Shown piece by piece: positions 46,130 through 55,042 of a stretch of 64,000 bases of DNA. The notes beneath the pieces are model-generated. The model had not been told where the DNA came from, searched no databases, and saw only the letters and a list, made by a program, of their open reading frames with translations. Numbering within the stretch: position 1 is the stretch's first letter; each line of letters opens with the position of its first letter. The translations under genes and the position numbers were made by a program. This DNA is from Methyloferula stellata AR4. GTDB lineage: Bacteria > Pseudomonadota > Alphaproteobacteria > Rhizobiales > Beijerinckiaceae. Where the stretch lies: NCBI RefSeq assembly GCF_000385335.1, contig NZ_ARWA01000001.1, positions 2,186,001-2,250,000 of the forward strand, in the 5' to 3' direction.

Positions 46130-47359
46130 TTAAATGATTTCGATTTCCGGAAAAGGAAAAATCATCTTTCCACCGTTGGCAAGATATTTCTGCTCTCGTT
46201 GCAGAATGCCGTCCTTGAAGTGCCATGGAAGAACCAGAAAGTAGTCAGGCTCCATTGCGCGCGCTTCACTCTCTGAAACGATCGGAATATGCGTTCCTGG
46301 TGTAAAACACCCGAACTTATCGGGATTGACTTCGGCAATTGCCTCGACAAGCTCTGGCCCGATGCCACAGAATTGGAGCACGACATTGCCCTTAGTCGAT
46401 GCGCCATATCCAAGAATGCGCTTGCCATCATCGCGCAACGCCCGCAGTAACCGCCGAAGGTCCTCGCGATGCCGGAACACGCGCTCTTCGAAATCGCGGT
46501 AAGGCCGTGGCGTTCCAAGCCCCATCCGCTCTTCTTGCGCGAGCAACCACTCGACGATGGCGGAATTGGTTTGCCGCGGGGAATCCTTGTGAACCGCGGT
46601 CACCGCGAAGCTGCCACCGTTCACCGCATTCATTTGCACATCCAGGACGCGAAGGTCGGCGGCGGCAAGTATATCCTTCACGACCTTCAACGAATAATAT
46701 TCAACGTGTTCATGACAGATGGTGTCGTAGGACGTTAAACGGAGCATGGACGGCATATAGCTTTGTTCGAAATGCCATAACCCGTCGGGAGCAAGTACGC
46801 GCGCTATCTCGCGGGCGAACCAAGTAGGATCATCCAGATCGTAGAACATGGCAATTGACGTCACGATCTTTGCCTGGCGCTTGGAAACACTTTCAAAAGC
46901 GCGCGAAGAAAAGAAGTCGGGATTTAACTTGATGTCATCTGGATAATAGGCACGAAACTTGGCGCCTGTTGGATCTATGCCGATTCTCGTCAGCGAAGGG
47001 ACTGAATAGGACTTAAGCAGAGTCGCATCGTTCGATCCTATATCGAGCACGACGTCGCCTGCCGATAGCTCCGCAAGCCGTTCAAGGTGGGCCACTTTTT
47101 GTCCGAGGTGGCGAACCATCGATTGGTTCAGTCCTGATCGATATCCGTAATTATCCCCATACATCTCGCTTGCTTCGTAAGTATGCGCGATCTGCACGAG
47201 CCCAGAATCAGGACACCACACGAGTTCGAGCGGCCCGACAGTTACCGGTGTTTCTCGACTCGCGGGAAAGACGCCTGTGAGGGCTTGATCTCCTAGGGAT
47301 AGAATAGGGATCAGGTTAGAGGACTGACTCACACGGCAACGGGAAATTCGCTTTATCAT
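46130..47359 (-). CDS. Sugar C-methyltransferase-like protein (TylCIII/NovU type)
   Basis: The product has 409 residues. It shows the three-part layout of this family: an N-terminal segment that normally binds zinc (CRVSQSSNLIPILSLGDQALTGVFP...WCPDSGLVQIAHTY), a central SAM domain (VVLDIGSNDATLLKSY, about 104-119; CHEHVEYYS), and a C-terminal domain (ILGYGASTKGNVVLQF). Family members methylate C3 of keto-deoxysugars. The usual paired cysteines (CxxC...CxxC) are reduced to single cysteines here, so zinc binding is doubtful. It sits among GTs and rhamnose genes, so a branched or methylated deoxysugar in the surface glycan is plausible. Confidence 0.85.
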   Translation of the reverse strand: MIKRISRCRVSQSSNLIPILSLGDQALTGVFPASRETPVTVGPLELVWCPDSGLVQIAHTYEASEMYGDNYGYRSGLNQSMVRHLGQKVAHLERLAELSAGDVVLDIGSNDATLLKSYSVPSLTRIGIDPTGAKFRAYYPDDIKLNPDFFSSRAFESVSKRQAKIVTSIAMFYDLDDPTWFAREIARVLAPDGLWHFEQSYMPSMLRLTSYDTICHEHVEYYSLKVVKDILAAADLRVLDVQMNAVNGGSFAVTAVHKDSPRQTNSAIVEWLLAQEERMGLGTPRPYRDFEERVFRHREDLRRLLRALRDDGKRILGYGASTKGNVVLQFCGIGPELVEAIAEVNPDKFGCFTPGTHIPIVSESEARAMEPDYFLVLPWHFKDGILQREQKYLANGGKMIFPFPEIEII

Positions 47360-47705
47360 ACTGAGTAGCTCAACTATTATACTCGGAGGATGATATTAGC
47401 CTGGCGTGAACTTTTCGTGCAATGGCGTAATGCTGGCTGACTTGACTGGTTGATCATCTCGTAGAGGTCCGGGCGAGGGGGAAACTGTCCTATCGGTGCG
47501 AGATTTCCGAGTGATGGCACAGGCGGCGGTACCGATGCAAGAGTCACGACAGCAGTGCTAGGAAGGTCATGGACCCCTAAACGGGCATACATTGACCCCT
47601 TCGACGCTCAAAAGCCGCCCGGGCAGCGAGCGCGATGTGATGGGTGCCGCAGTAATTGCTTTGCGGTCGCGGCGGGAGCATCTTTCGAGTGCGCGGGAAT
47701 TGAAA
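47360..47705. other. Divergent intergenic region
   Basis: It separates the methyltransferase gene (minus) from the GT-methyltransferase fusion (plus). A longer frame could extend the fusion protein back to 47592, but those residues are low-complexity and Arg/Ser-rich. I see no RNA gene or repeat; promoters for both directions are expected here. Confidence 0.5.
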
Positions 47706-49445
47706 ATGGTCAAAGGCTTAATCGTATCTCACAAGGGTGACCGCTGCGGCGTGAGTCAATTCGGAAAAAATCTATTCGCAGTCATTTCGAGGGATCACAC
47801 AATCGATTGGCATTATGTCGAGTGCTCAAATTTCGATGAATTGAAATCTGTCGCGGATCGAATCGATCCGGACGTGATTCTATTTAACCACCATCCTTTC
47901 ACGATGCCTTGGCTGGTTGCTGCACCGCTTAAGGAATTGGATGTCGTTCTACTCGGCTTATTTCATCAGATAACGCAAGAGATCGCAGACAGAGCAAAGC
48001 CCTATCCGTTCGATTTTCTTATTTACCTCGATCCGACAATAGTACCGCGCAATCCTGGAACGTTGCGCGCCCCGCGCTTTCTTATTGCCACACCCGTTAA
48101 CCTTCCTCCGCCGCCCGAAGTTTTCACAGTGGGATCGTTCGGATTCGCGACACCCGGAAAAGGCTTCGATCGGCTTTGCGGGCTCGTGAACCAACAGTTC
48201 GAACGGGCAATTATCCGATTGAATTTGCCTAAACATGATGTGCCGGAGATTGTTTCTGATCAAGCTCTGGAAGCAGTTACCGACAGTTGCCGTCGTGCGA
48301 TCACCAAACCCGGCATAGACTTGGTTATCACCCATTACTTTTTCGACAATGCACAAATAATCGATTTCCTGGCCTCAAATAGCATCAACGCATTTCTATA
48401 TGAAGAAAAGGCAGATTATGGAATTTCCAGTTGTGCTGACTTTGCACTGGCTTGTGGACGTCCGTTTGCGCTAACTCGCTCCTCGATGTTTCGGAACCTG
48501 TTCCACTTAAATCCATCAATTTTCATAGAAGATCGAAGTTTGGCTGACATCGCCGCCGGCGATCTGTCTATGTTCGAAGCAGCTCGCGCAGCTGCGGCGC
48601 CGGACAAAGCGGCAGCGGAATGGAATGCCATTATTCGTGAGGCGATTGCGTCGATCAACGAAAGCCGTATGACTCCAGATCGCCGTGGTTTCAATAAAAT
48701 GCTCGACGATCGGTCGCGCGCGGCCTATCGCCCGGCGCTCGAGGCTTTGGCAAAGTTTGCTCCGGATATGCTTTCGCGCAAAACTGAACGCGCAAATGTC
48801 CAGCAGGCATTTGGCCTCGACACAGCTCTACGTTTCCTCGCAAATTGCCCGAACCCCCGTATCCTGGCCGCCGGCTCGTTTGAGGGCACAGCGGTGGCGA
48901 CCCTCCGGGCTCAAGGATACCGGATCGACGAAATTGACCGCAACGTCAATGGAATGACATTACGGGACTTCTATATCGCGCCGAACGCACAGCTTGGGTC
49001 TTACGATCTCGTCTTGAGCATCTCAGTGCTCGAACATGTTGATGAAGATGTGCAATTTGTCCGGATGATCGGTGAATTTCTTAGGCCGGGAGGGCTGGCC
49101 GTTCTGACTGTCCAGTTCGCAGAAAATGGTCAGCCCGACACGTATAAGCCAAAGAGTGTGCGGCGTTTTTATATGACTCGCGATATCCGCGAAAGGCTAA
49201 TGGCGGCGATTAGTGATTGCGTCCTCGTTGACGAACCTCGGTGGTCTGAAGGACGCGAGGATTGCGAATACAAGGGGATGCCATATGGATTCGCGGGCTT
49301 GGTCTTTCGAAAACTAGATGCGATGTCTGTTAGCTTAGCGGCAGTAAATCCTGTTTGGCGCGAGCTCTTGTCGCAAGGAAGGAAAAAATCACTTGTCGGT
49401 GACAAGATGGCTGCATTAAAGCGCCTGTGGCATTTCGGAAGGTAA
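47706..49445 (+). CDS. Glycosyltransferase-like / SAM methyltransferase fusion
   Basis: The product has 579 residues from the ATG at 47706. The start was chosen because MVKGLIVSHKGDRCGVSQFGKNLF is the beginning of a GT-B-like fold resembling CGIA-type GT4 proteins; the 38 preceding codons look non-coding. The N-terminal half (1-370) has no clear EX7E retaining-GT motif, so catalysis there is uncertain. The C-terminal part is a class I methyltransferase with an altered glycine loop (ILAAGSFEGTAVATL, near 385-400), YDLVLSISVLEHVDED (about 432-447) and LRPGGLAVLTVQF. Likely a polysaccharide-modifying enzyme. It begins the plus-strand side of a mixed-strand block. Confidence 0.75.
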   Translation: MVKGLIVSHKGDRCGVSQFGKNLFAVISRDHTIDWHYVECSNFDELKSVADRIDPDVILFNHHPFTMPWLVAAPLKELDVVLLGLFHQITQEIADRAKPYPFDFLIYLDPTIVPRNPGTLRAPRFLIATPVNLPPPPEVFTVGSFGFATPGKGFDRLCGLVNQQFERAIIRLNLPKHDVPEIVSDQALEAVTDSCRRAITKPGIDLVITHYFFDNAQIIDFLASNSINAFLYEEKADYGISSCADFALACGRPFALTRSSMFRNLFHLNPSIFIEDRSLADIAAGDLSMFEAARAAAAPDKAAAEWNAIIREAIASINESRMTPDRRGFNKMLDDRSRAAYRPALEALAKFAPDMLSRKTERANVQQAFGLDTALRFLANCPNPRILAAGSFEGTAVATLRAQGYRIDEIDRNVNGMTLRDFYIAPNAQLGSYDLVLSISVLEHVDEDVQFVRMIGEFLRPGGLAVLTVQFAENGQPDTYKPKSVRRFYMTRDIRERLMAAISDCVLVDEPRWSEGREDCEYKGMPYGFAGLVFRKLDAMSVSLAAVNPVWRELLSQGRKKSLVGDKMAALKRLWHFGR

Positions 49446-49494
49446 TAGGCCGAGTGATCCTCTAGAACTATGCGTTGTCCCATGACATTTGAGA

Positions 49495-50799
49495 CTAGCT
49501 GTTGTTTGTAAAATGCTTTCGTATGAACGAGCTCATTTGGCCGGTTCGAGGGCGAACATTTGGCTCGGCAGTAACCTCGCGGCGATCGATCGTGATAGAC
49601 TGTCCAGCATTGTTGAATTTTCCGTCGAGCATGTTTTGATAAATCGATCGGAATAATTCCGCTAGTTTATCCAGCGAGTATTTTTTTCCATAATCCCCCA
49701 AAAGTGCCTTGGTTGCTGGTTTGAAATTCAGGATTTTATCACGAAGCTCGTAGTGATTGCCCATCGTGAAGAAACTGAATCCACCCCTATAATATTTATT
49801 ATACTCCAAAAATAATCGATTATAGCTCAGTATAACCTGCTGCTCCAATTGCAAAGCAATGGAGGCAATACCGGAGGCGCCTTGTCCGGATTCAAGGTGA
49901 GTGATTGTTACAAAATCCGTGCACGCGAGCGCGGTATAAAGTTCGGAATCGCTGATGTTTCCGAGAAAGCGAATGCGATCGCCTAGCGTCCTTGCTTCAG
50001 CGCCATAATGTTGACGGGCCTTTAGAGCCGCCTCATCGTAATTATCCAGATATTCCGTCGCCTCTTTTACGAGTGCTGAAACTTCATTCGTTTGAATGAT
50101 AGGCGGATATTCGCCTCCTGCGAACGCAAGCTTATATTGTTGAGGAAGAAGACCCAAAGATTTTATGGATACCATCTGATCTTTGTGGGGCATGAGATAG
50201 CCGGCACGCAAAATGACGATATCATCTTCCTGGAAGCCAAGGTCCTTTTTCCAAGCAGTTTTATCAAGCTGCCGATATGTGGCCACTTCCTCATTCGAAA
50301 GGTAGACAACCGGAAAGTCAGTAACATTTTCAATGGCGAAGACTGATCGCATCAACTCCGCTTCGCGGGGGAGGTGAGTGATGATCCAATATGGTTGCTT
50401 CGTACTACGCTTTTTGAGTGATTCAAAAACACGATGATGCATGTCCTGCCAGGGCTTGGGACGTACAAACAAATGCAGTGAATGCAACGTGATAATGAGG
50501 CATTTGCTTGCCTGGCATAGCTTCAGCACTCTCCGCTCGATCGCTTCTATGCTTCGGCCAAATAAATCCCATTCCATCTGTATGTTGACGCAGTCATAAT
50601 TAGCCAGCATATGACAAATTTGATCAATATGCTCTTCCGCCGCCGCCGTCTCATTCAGTTTTTCGTTGGCAATTAAGGCTGCGGTTTTCAGGTCGAAGAC
50701 CGTGACGTCGAACCGATGTTTGAAGGTCTTCTCAATGGCCCGGGCATAAGAGGCAATCCCGCATACTTCGCCGTAAGTGGAAATAATCGCTAATTTCAT
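49495..50799 (-). CDS. Glycosyltransferase, GT4-like
   Basis: The product has 434 residues from MKLAIISTYGEVCGIASYARAI (about 1-22), the typical start of CGIAxYA-type GT-B enzymes; the 19-residue extension to 50856 is rejected. The C-terminal domain has DIVILRAGYLMPHKDQ, IRFLGNISDSELYTALACTDF, and THLESGQGASGIASIAL in place of the usual EGFGLPxxEA, so the phosphate-binding segment is divergent. Base composition is more AT-rich than the flanking core genes. Donor and acceptor unknown. Confidence 0.82.
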   Translation of the reverse strand: MKLAIISTYGEVCGIASYARAIEKTFKHRFDVTVFDLKTAALIANEKLNETAAAEEHIDQICHMLANYDCVNIQMEWDLFGRSIEAIERRVLKLCQASKCLIITLHSLHLFVRPKPWQDMHHRVFESLKKRSTKQPYWIITHLPREAELMRSVFAIENVTDFPVVYLSNEEVATYRQLDKTAWKKDLGFQEDDIVILRAGYLMPHKDQMVSIKSLGLLPQQYKLAFAGGEYPPIIQTNEVSALVKEATEYLDNYDEAALKARQHYGAEARTLGDRIRFLGNISDSELYTALACTDFVTITHLESGQGASGIASIALQLEQQVILSYNRLFLEYNKYYRGGFSFFTMGNHYELRDKILNFKPATKALLGDYGKKYSLDKLAELFRSIYQNMLDGKFNNAGQSITIDRREVTAEPNVRPRTGQMSSFIRKHFTNNS

Positions 50800-50883
50800 C
50801 GGCTGGTATGTCCAATTAATGCCCGCTGCTCCCGAGGCAAAAGAACGAGATACCATGCACAGCTGTGCCGTGTGTTCTCCCGC

Positions 50884-51813
50884 CTATGCCTTGCAGATTT
50901 CCCTCAGATTATTTGCCTCACGCGGCACAAAGATGAAATTATAAATATATCGGTCGTTGTCGGTAATATCCGACTTTTCATCAAGCAATGCCTTTTGATT
51001 GGCCTCGAGCGAGAACTTTTCGAATGGCGTAAGCTCAAGCGTCACGCGGTCGACAAAATAGCCTTCGTACCCGCGCGACAAGAGAAATTCGAACACTTTG
51101 GTGCATTCCGGATTATGGCGAAACTCGTTTTCGACAATTATTGCCGGCCGCCATCTTTCGATTGTCGTGCGCGCGCCTTCCAGTACCTCGTGTTCGCTTC
51201 CTTCAACATCGATCTTCATAAATCCCACATCGGTTAGAGCCAACGCATCAATGGGGATCGTTTGCACCCGGATCGGGGCGCCGAGAACGCCCAGTTTTGT
51301 GAGAAAATCGCCAGACGTAATTCCGCCCATGCCCATGTAACCGATAGGATCCTCTCCCTCGATGAAGGGGATGTTGAAAACGGCCTCGCCCGCCTGTCGG
51401 GCAACTGCGAGCGGTACAACAGTGACATTGCCGTAGCGATGAGTATTGATCATGAGATATGGGATCAATTGCGGATTTGCTTCAAATGCAATCACTCGAC
51501 TGCAAAGCGGGGCGAGCAGGGCTGAATAGAACCCGAGGTTTGCTCCTAGGTCTAGCCCAACTTTCTCTTGTGAAGTGAGATGCTTCAGATATTTTATTTC
51601 GGGTTCGATGCGCGCAAAGACGTCGAGATCGTACGGAAACGAACGGCATCGATTTAGCGCCGTTCCAAGCTCTTGGTGAAACTTATCATTTTCTGAAATT
51701 GGTTGTGGCGGCTTCGGCAAATATGAGCTCCACATCAATCCTTCCCGCTTTGGCCTGTCAGACGATTTTGTTTGCCAAAGCCTTATCTTGAAAAGCTGGG
51801 GGAAGCTGAACAT
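50884..51813 (-). CDS. FkbM family methyltransferase
   Basis: The product has 309 residues. It carries the FkbM signature GLDLGANLGFYSALLAPLCSRVIAFEANPQ in pieces from about 86, then IDVEGSEHEVLEGA (about 201-214) and RPAIIVENE. FkbM enzymes O-methylate sugars or small molecules. Its start lies 153 bp from the divergent dioxygenase gene. One of two FkbM genes in this island. Confidence 0.9.
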   Translation of the reverse strand: MFSFPQLFKIRLWQTKSSDRPKREGLMWSSYLPKPPQPISENDKFHQELGTALNRCRSFPYDLDVFARIEPEIKYLKHLTSQEKVGLDLGANLGFYSALLAPLCSRVIAFEANPQLIPYLMINTHRYGNVTVVPLAVARQAGEAVFNIPFIEGEDPIGYMGMGGITSGDFLTKLGVLGAPIRVQTIPIDALALTDVGFMKIDVEGSEHEVLEGARTTIERWRPAIIVENEFRHNPECTKVFEFLLSRGYEGYFVDRVTLELTPFEKFSLEANQKALLDEKSDITDNDRYIYNFIFVPREANNLREICKA

Positions 51814-51954
51814 GATGACCTTTGATCCTGAAGCAAAGACAAAACATCGATAGGATATCCAGGCGCTAAAGTGAACCTGCGAATATGGAAATAATGCTAA
51901 TATGGCGGACCCTAACCAGACTTGGAGAGGGGGCCTTTAATCAGGGTCTAAAGT

Positions 51955-51959
51955 GGAGG
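51955..51959 (+). promoter_or_regulatory. Shine-Dalgarno site fixing a GTG start
   Basis: GGAGG lies 7 bp before the GTG at 51967. This supports the GTG over the ATG four codons later as the start of the PhyH-like gene. Confidence 0.6.
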
Positions 51960-51966
51960 CCGTAAA

Positions 51967-52794
51967 GTGAGCGGTGTGATGCAAATTCCGGAAGCTGTGC
52001 TTGATCGCAACTGGGACACCATGTCGGCATCGGAGCAGCGTGCTTTTGTAGCTGGGAACGGCTTTATCGTGGTGCCGCAAGCTCTTTCCAACGCCGAACT
52101 TGATAAGATTATGGGTGAGATAGAATATTTTGATTTGGAAAAAAATGTGAGAGATGGGACTGAGGCCTTTTGCTCGGCGCCTTCATTCACCAGCGTTTTA
52201 GACAACCCAAAAATCTTGTCGACGGTCAAAAATATTATCGGAGACAACGTTGTCTGTTTCAAAGCTGACTACGTTGCTAAGAAATCTTTCGATCGGGCTC
52301 GGGTTGAGCCCCAGAGGACCGCATTGCACGTCGATTATGGCATCGGCGAGAGGGAGGGTGATTACCGCAACACAAGTGCGGTATGGGTTAATGTGGCTTG
52401 CTATTTGACGGATATGACCATTGAGCACGCGCCATTTGCTGTCGTGCCGGGCAGTCACCGCATGTATCATCTCGTTCCAGGCACGGATATGGAAGAGCTC
52501 AAAGATGATGCCGTGACATTGATGGCTAAGGCCGGTGATGCCGTCATATTTTTGCATTCCACGGTCCATGCCGGCGGGGTCAATGTCTCCGGCTCCACCC
52601 AGCATATTGTATTTTGCAGCTTTAGACCCGCCTGGGCTCGTCCCATAGGTCCGGTTATCGAATGGCCTGCCGAATTCGTCTCCAAAGCGCCTGCCGCGAG
52701 ACAGCAGCTTTTATCGGGAGTCAATCAAGGACTTTACCCGCAGAAAAATAAGCCGCAATCGATGTTGGGTCGATTCCGCGAGCTGTTTAGGTAA
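51967..52794 (+). CDS. Phytanoyl-CoA dioxygenase (PhyH) family protein
   Basis: The product has 275 residues from a GTG start at 51967, supported by GGAGG at 51955-51959 (7 bp spacing). It is a double-stranded beta-helix Fe(II)/2-oxoglutarate enzyme: NGFIVVPQALSNAELDKI near the N-terminus, the metal HxD in LHVDYGIGE (about 119-127), APFAVVPGSHRMYHL, and the distal His in FLHSTVHAGGVNVSG with a downstream Arg in FCSFRPAW. Family members hydroxylate lipids, small molecules or sugars. Being inside a glycan locus, hydroxylation of a sugar or lipid component is possible, but the substrate is unknown. Confidence 0.86.
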   Translation: MSGVMQIPEAVLDRNWDTMSASEQRAFVAGNGFIVVPQALSNAELDKIMGEIEYFDLEKNVRDGTEAFCSAPSFTSVLDNPKILSTVKNIIGDNVVCFKADYVAKKSFDRARVEPQRTALHVDYGIGEREGDYRNTSAVWVNVACYLTDMTIEHAPFAVVPGSHRMYHLVPGTDMEELKDDAVTLMAKAGDAVIFLHSTVHAGGVNVSGSTQHIVFCSFRPAWARPIGPVIEWPAEFVSKAPAARQQLLSGVNQGLYPQKNKPQSMLGRFRELFR

Positions 52795-52815
52795 GACCTT
52801 GTCATTGACCGATTG

Positions 52816-53134
52816 TCAGTTTGGCAAAGCATACCAGATGTCTTGGAGTTCGAATGTTCGATCGCCGCTGGCTTCTAGGTGAGATTGTAGTTCGGTCTGC
52901 TTCTTGCTCTTAAATTCGAAGCTCTCAATTAGGGTCGATAGATCTGCGCAAGTCGTTCCGTCGTGCACGCCCAACGAGTTTAGTGGCGAGCATCGTATAA
53001 TAACCTGCTTTCGTGCCAACACCGCCGAACGGGTCGCTTGGCAACAGACATTCGAGACTCCCACTGGCTTTCTTCCGCCCCCAAATGGCAAAGGAACATG
53101 TATCTTTGGATATGCTCTTCAAGACTAAGGGCAT
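52816..53134 (-). pseudogene. Possible frameshifted gene remnant
   Basis: Two overlapping minus-strand frames look like one protein broken by a single-base shift near 52970-52985. The first (from 53134) reads SLECLLPSDPFGGVGTK then AGYYTMLATKLVG. The second continues VHDGTTCADLSTLIESF, then TELQSHLEASGDRTFELQD and ends IWYALPN at 52816. Neither half alone looks like a full gene and I do not recognise the family. It fits the picture of decayed genes within a mosaic island. Confidence 0.35.
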
Positions 53135-53212
53135 ACGGGCGCCATTGATTAGAAAGGGTATGAAATGTAGATTGCAGAAATTCGACTATGGCGTTGCGAC
53201 GGAGTTTCTTGG

Positions 53213-53941
53213 ATGGCCGCTGAAATGGATGTGGACCGCGAAGTCCGAGAGGCCTTCTTCAAGGGTAAAAGCGATGGCGGTGTTTTTGTAGAAATTGGTG
53301 CCGCCCGTCCGGATTTCCTGTCGATCAGCGCTAGTTTCCGTAGCCTCGGGTGGAAAATCATCGCGGTCGAAGCCAATCCGGACTTTTGCGCTTTGCATCG
53401 TGCATTGGGATATAATGTTTATGAATATGCCTGCAGCGACGTCGAATCTGATGATGCAAATTTTTTCATCGTCGATTCTCTGGGGGCTGATTATCTCGGC
53501 GGTTCAGTTTCCTTCGAATCCTTTTCGTCGCTTGGGATCAAGGATGAGTTTCACGAACTTCATGAAACGGTAAAGGATAAGACGAAAACCAGAAGCGTTT
53601 CTGTCAAAGTGAGACGGCTCGATACGATACTTGAATTACATGAGCCGACCGTTCAGCATATCGACATTCTTGCTGTCGATGTCGAAGGATGGGAACTCAA
53701 CGTAATGAGAGGGCTATCAGTATCAAAATATAGCCCACGCGTGATAATACTGGAAAATCTTTTCAAAAAAGATGATTATACAGCCTATATGCAAAGTATC
53801 GGTTACACCTTGTGGCGGCATCTCGAACCGAATGATGTGTATGTCGCGGCCGATCTTTCGCCCGCCGAATCGATACAGAGGCCTCGCATAAACTGGCTCG
53901 GTAAATTAGTTCGGGCTGCAAAGGCGTTGAAAAACGGGTAG
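53213..53941 (+). CDS. FkbM family methyltransferase (short form)
   Basis: The product has 242 residues. SAM-binding segment GVFVEIGAARPDFLSIS...WKIIAVEANPDFCALHR (about 22-60), then VRRLDTILELHE, IDILAVDVEGWELNVMRGL (about 147-165) and RVIILEN match FkbM. Shorter than the family member at 50884-51813 and only distantly similar to it, so the two are not a recent duplication. GGAG sits about 10 bp before the ATG. It converges on the next glycosyltransferase gene with 33 bp between stops. Confidence 0.88.
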   Translation: MAAEMDVDREVREAFFKGKSDGGVFVEIGAARPDFLSISASFRSLGWKIIAVEANPDFCALHRALGYNVYEYACSDVESDDANFFIVDSLGADYLGGSVSFESFSSLGIKDEFHELHETVKDKTKTRSVSVKVRRLDTILELHEPTVQHIDILAVDVEGWELNVMRGLSVSKYSPRVIILENLFKKDDYTAYMQSIGYTLWRHLEPNDVYVAADLSPAESIQRPRINWLGKLVRAAKALKNG

Positions 53942-53974
53942 TAGTCCGCGAGCAGCTCACATGATGCGAAGTGC

Positions 53975-55042
53975 TTACCTTTGCTGGAGAGTGCCGAGAT
54001 AAACCTTTCGCTTTTCGGCTTGATCCGCTTTGTACGCCTCTGGGTAGTCGTAGGCGAAGCACTCTCTATTGTGCTTCCGCCGGATAACCCAACTGGGGAT
54101 CAGTGCATATTTCAGTCGAACTTTTATGCATTCCCACGATGGATCTTGATATGCACGCGCCACGATCCTGTCGAGAAGCGCCTTATCCTCTATCTTTGGA
54201 TGTAAATAGCAAAGGAATTTCAAGATGAGCGTCATGAGGGGATGAATTTCGTATCTTATGGCCCGGCGCACTTCGCGCGCTTCAGGACTGTTTTGTCCGA
54301 AAAACGCGTCAACGATATCGTGAAATCCGTCTACCTGCATCTTGTAGCGCTCGACGAGACCTTTGTCGGAGAAGGAATCATTCTCGCCGCGGCGGCTTAA
54401 TAGCACGCGGCCTAGATAATTGACTCTCAAACCCTTGGGCATGAGCGAAAAAAAGCGTGCGCAATGGGCCCAACAACTACCGACGAAATTTTCGTCCAAC
54501 GGAACCCGATCCCATGTCGAACGGCGGATGATCAGGCCGCTGCAGAAACTAAAGAAGGCTTCGGAATTGATCGCGCGTTTGAAATAGGCGAGGCGCTGGA
54601 CCGGATCTGACAGGTCGAATACGCCAGGAATGTCCGGTTCGAGAACCGGGTATTCGAAAAGCGGCTCCATCCATCCCGTGCATTCCATGTGTTTGCAGAT
54701 ATAGATGTCATCCCCTGAGCGTATCTCTCCAAGGATTGTCGCGAGAGATCCGGGATGCATGATGTCGTCGCCGCTGAAGAGCCAAACATATTCTCCGTGA
54801 GTGGCTTCCAGTGCGCTTGCCATGTCCCGGTCAATGCCGCCTTTCTGGGGAAGGCGATTATAAATGATGTTCGGATATTTGGAGCAGAACTCGGCCATCA
54901 CCTCGGGCGTTCGATCCGTAGAAGCGCCGTCGGTCACGACGATCTCAACCGTATTGCCGTGCTCTTGTCCGATGATCGAGTTCAGCGTTTCAGGGATGAA
55001 ATTTGCAAAGTTATAAACGGGGATGGCAATGGACAATTTCAT
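53975..55042 (-). CDS. Family 2 glycosyltransferase (abequosyltransferase-like)
   Basis: The product has 355 residues. GT-A fold: LSIAIPVYNFANFIPETLNSI (about 3-23), VEIVVTDGASTDRTPEVM, and the metal motif LFSGDDIMHPGSL (about 88-100). The C-terminal half with FFSFCSGLIIRRSTWDRV resembles O-antigen GT2 enzymes of the RfbV type. Transfers a sugar, probably a deoxyhexose, onto a lipid-linked intermediate; donor unproven. Confidence 0.88.
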   Translation of the reverse strand: MKLSIAIPVYNFANFIPETLNSIIGQEHGNTVEIVVTDGASTDRTPEVMAEFCSKYPNIIYNRLPQKGGIDRDMASALEATHGEYVWLFSGDDIMHPGSLATILGEIRSGDDIYICKHMECTGWMEPLFEYPVLEPDIPGVFDLSDPVQRLAYFKRAINSEAFFSFCSGLIIRRSTWDRVPLDENFVGSCWAHCARFFSLMPKGLRVNYLGRVLLSRRGENDSFSDKGLVERYKMQVDGFHDIVDAFFGQNSPEAREVRRAIRYEIHPLMTLILKFLCYLHPKIEDKALLDRIVARAYQDPSWECIKVRLKYALIPSWVIRRKHNRECFAYDYPEAYKADQAEKRKVYLGTLQQR

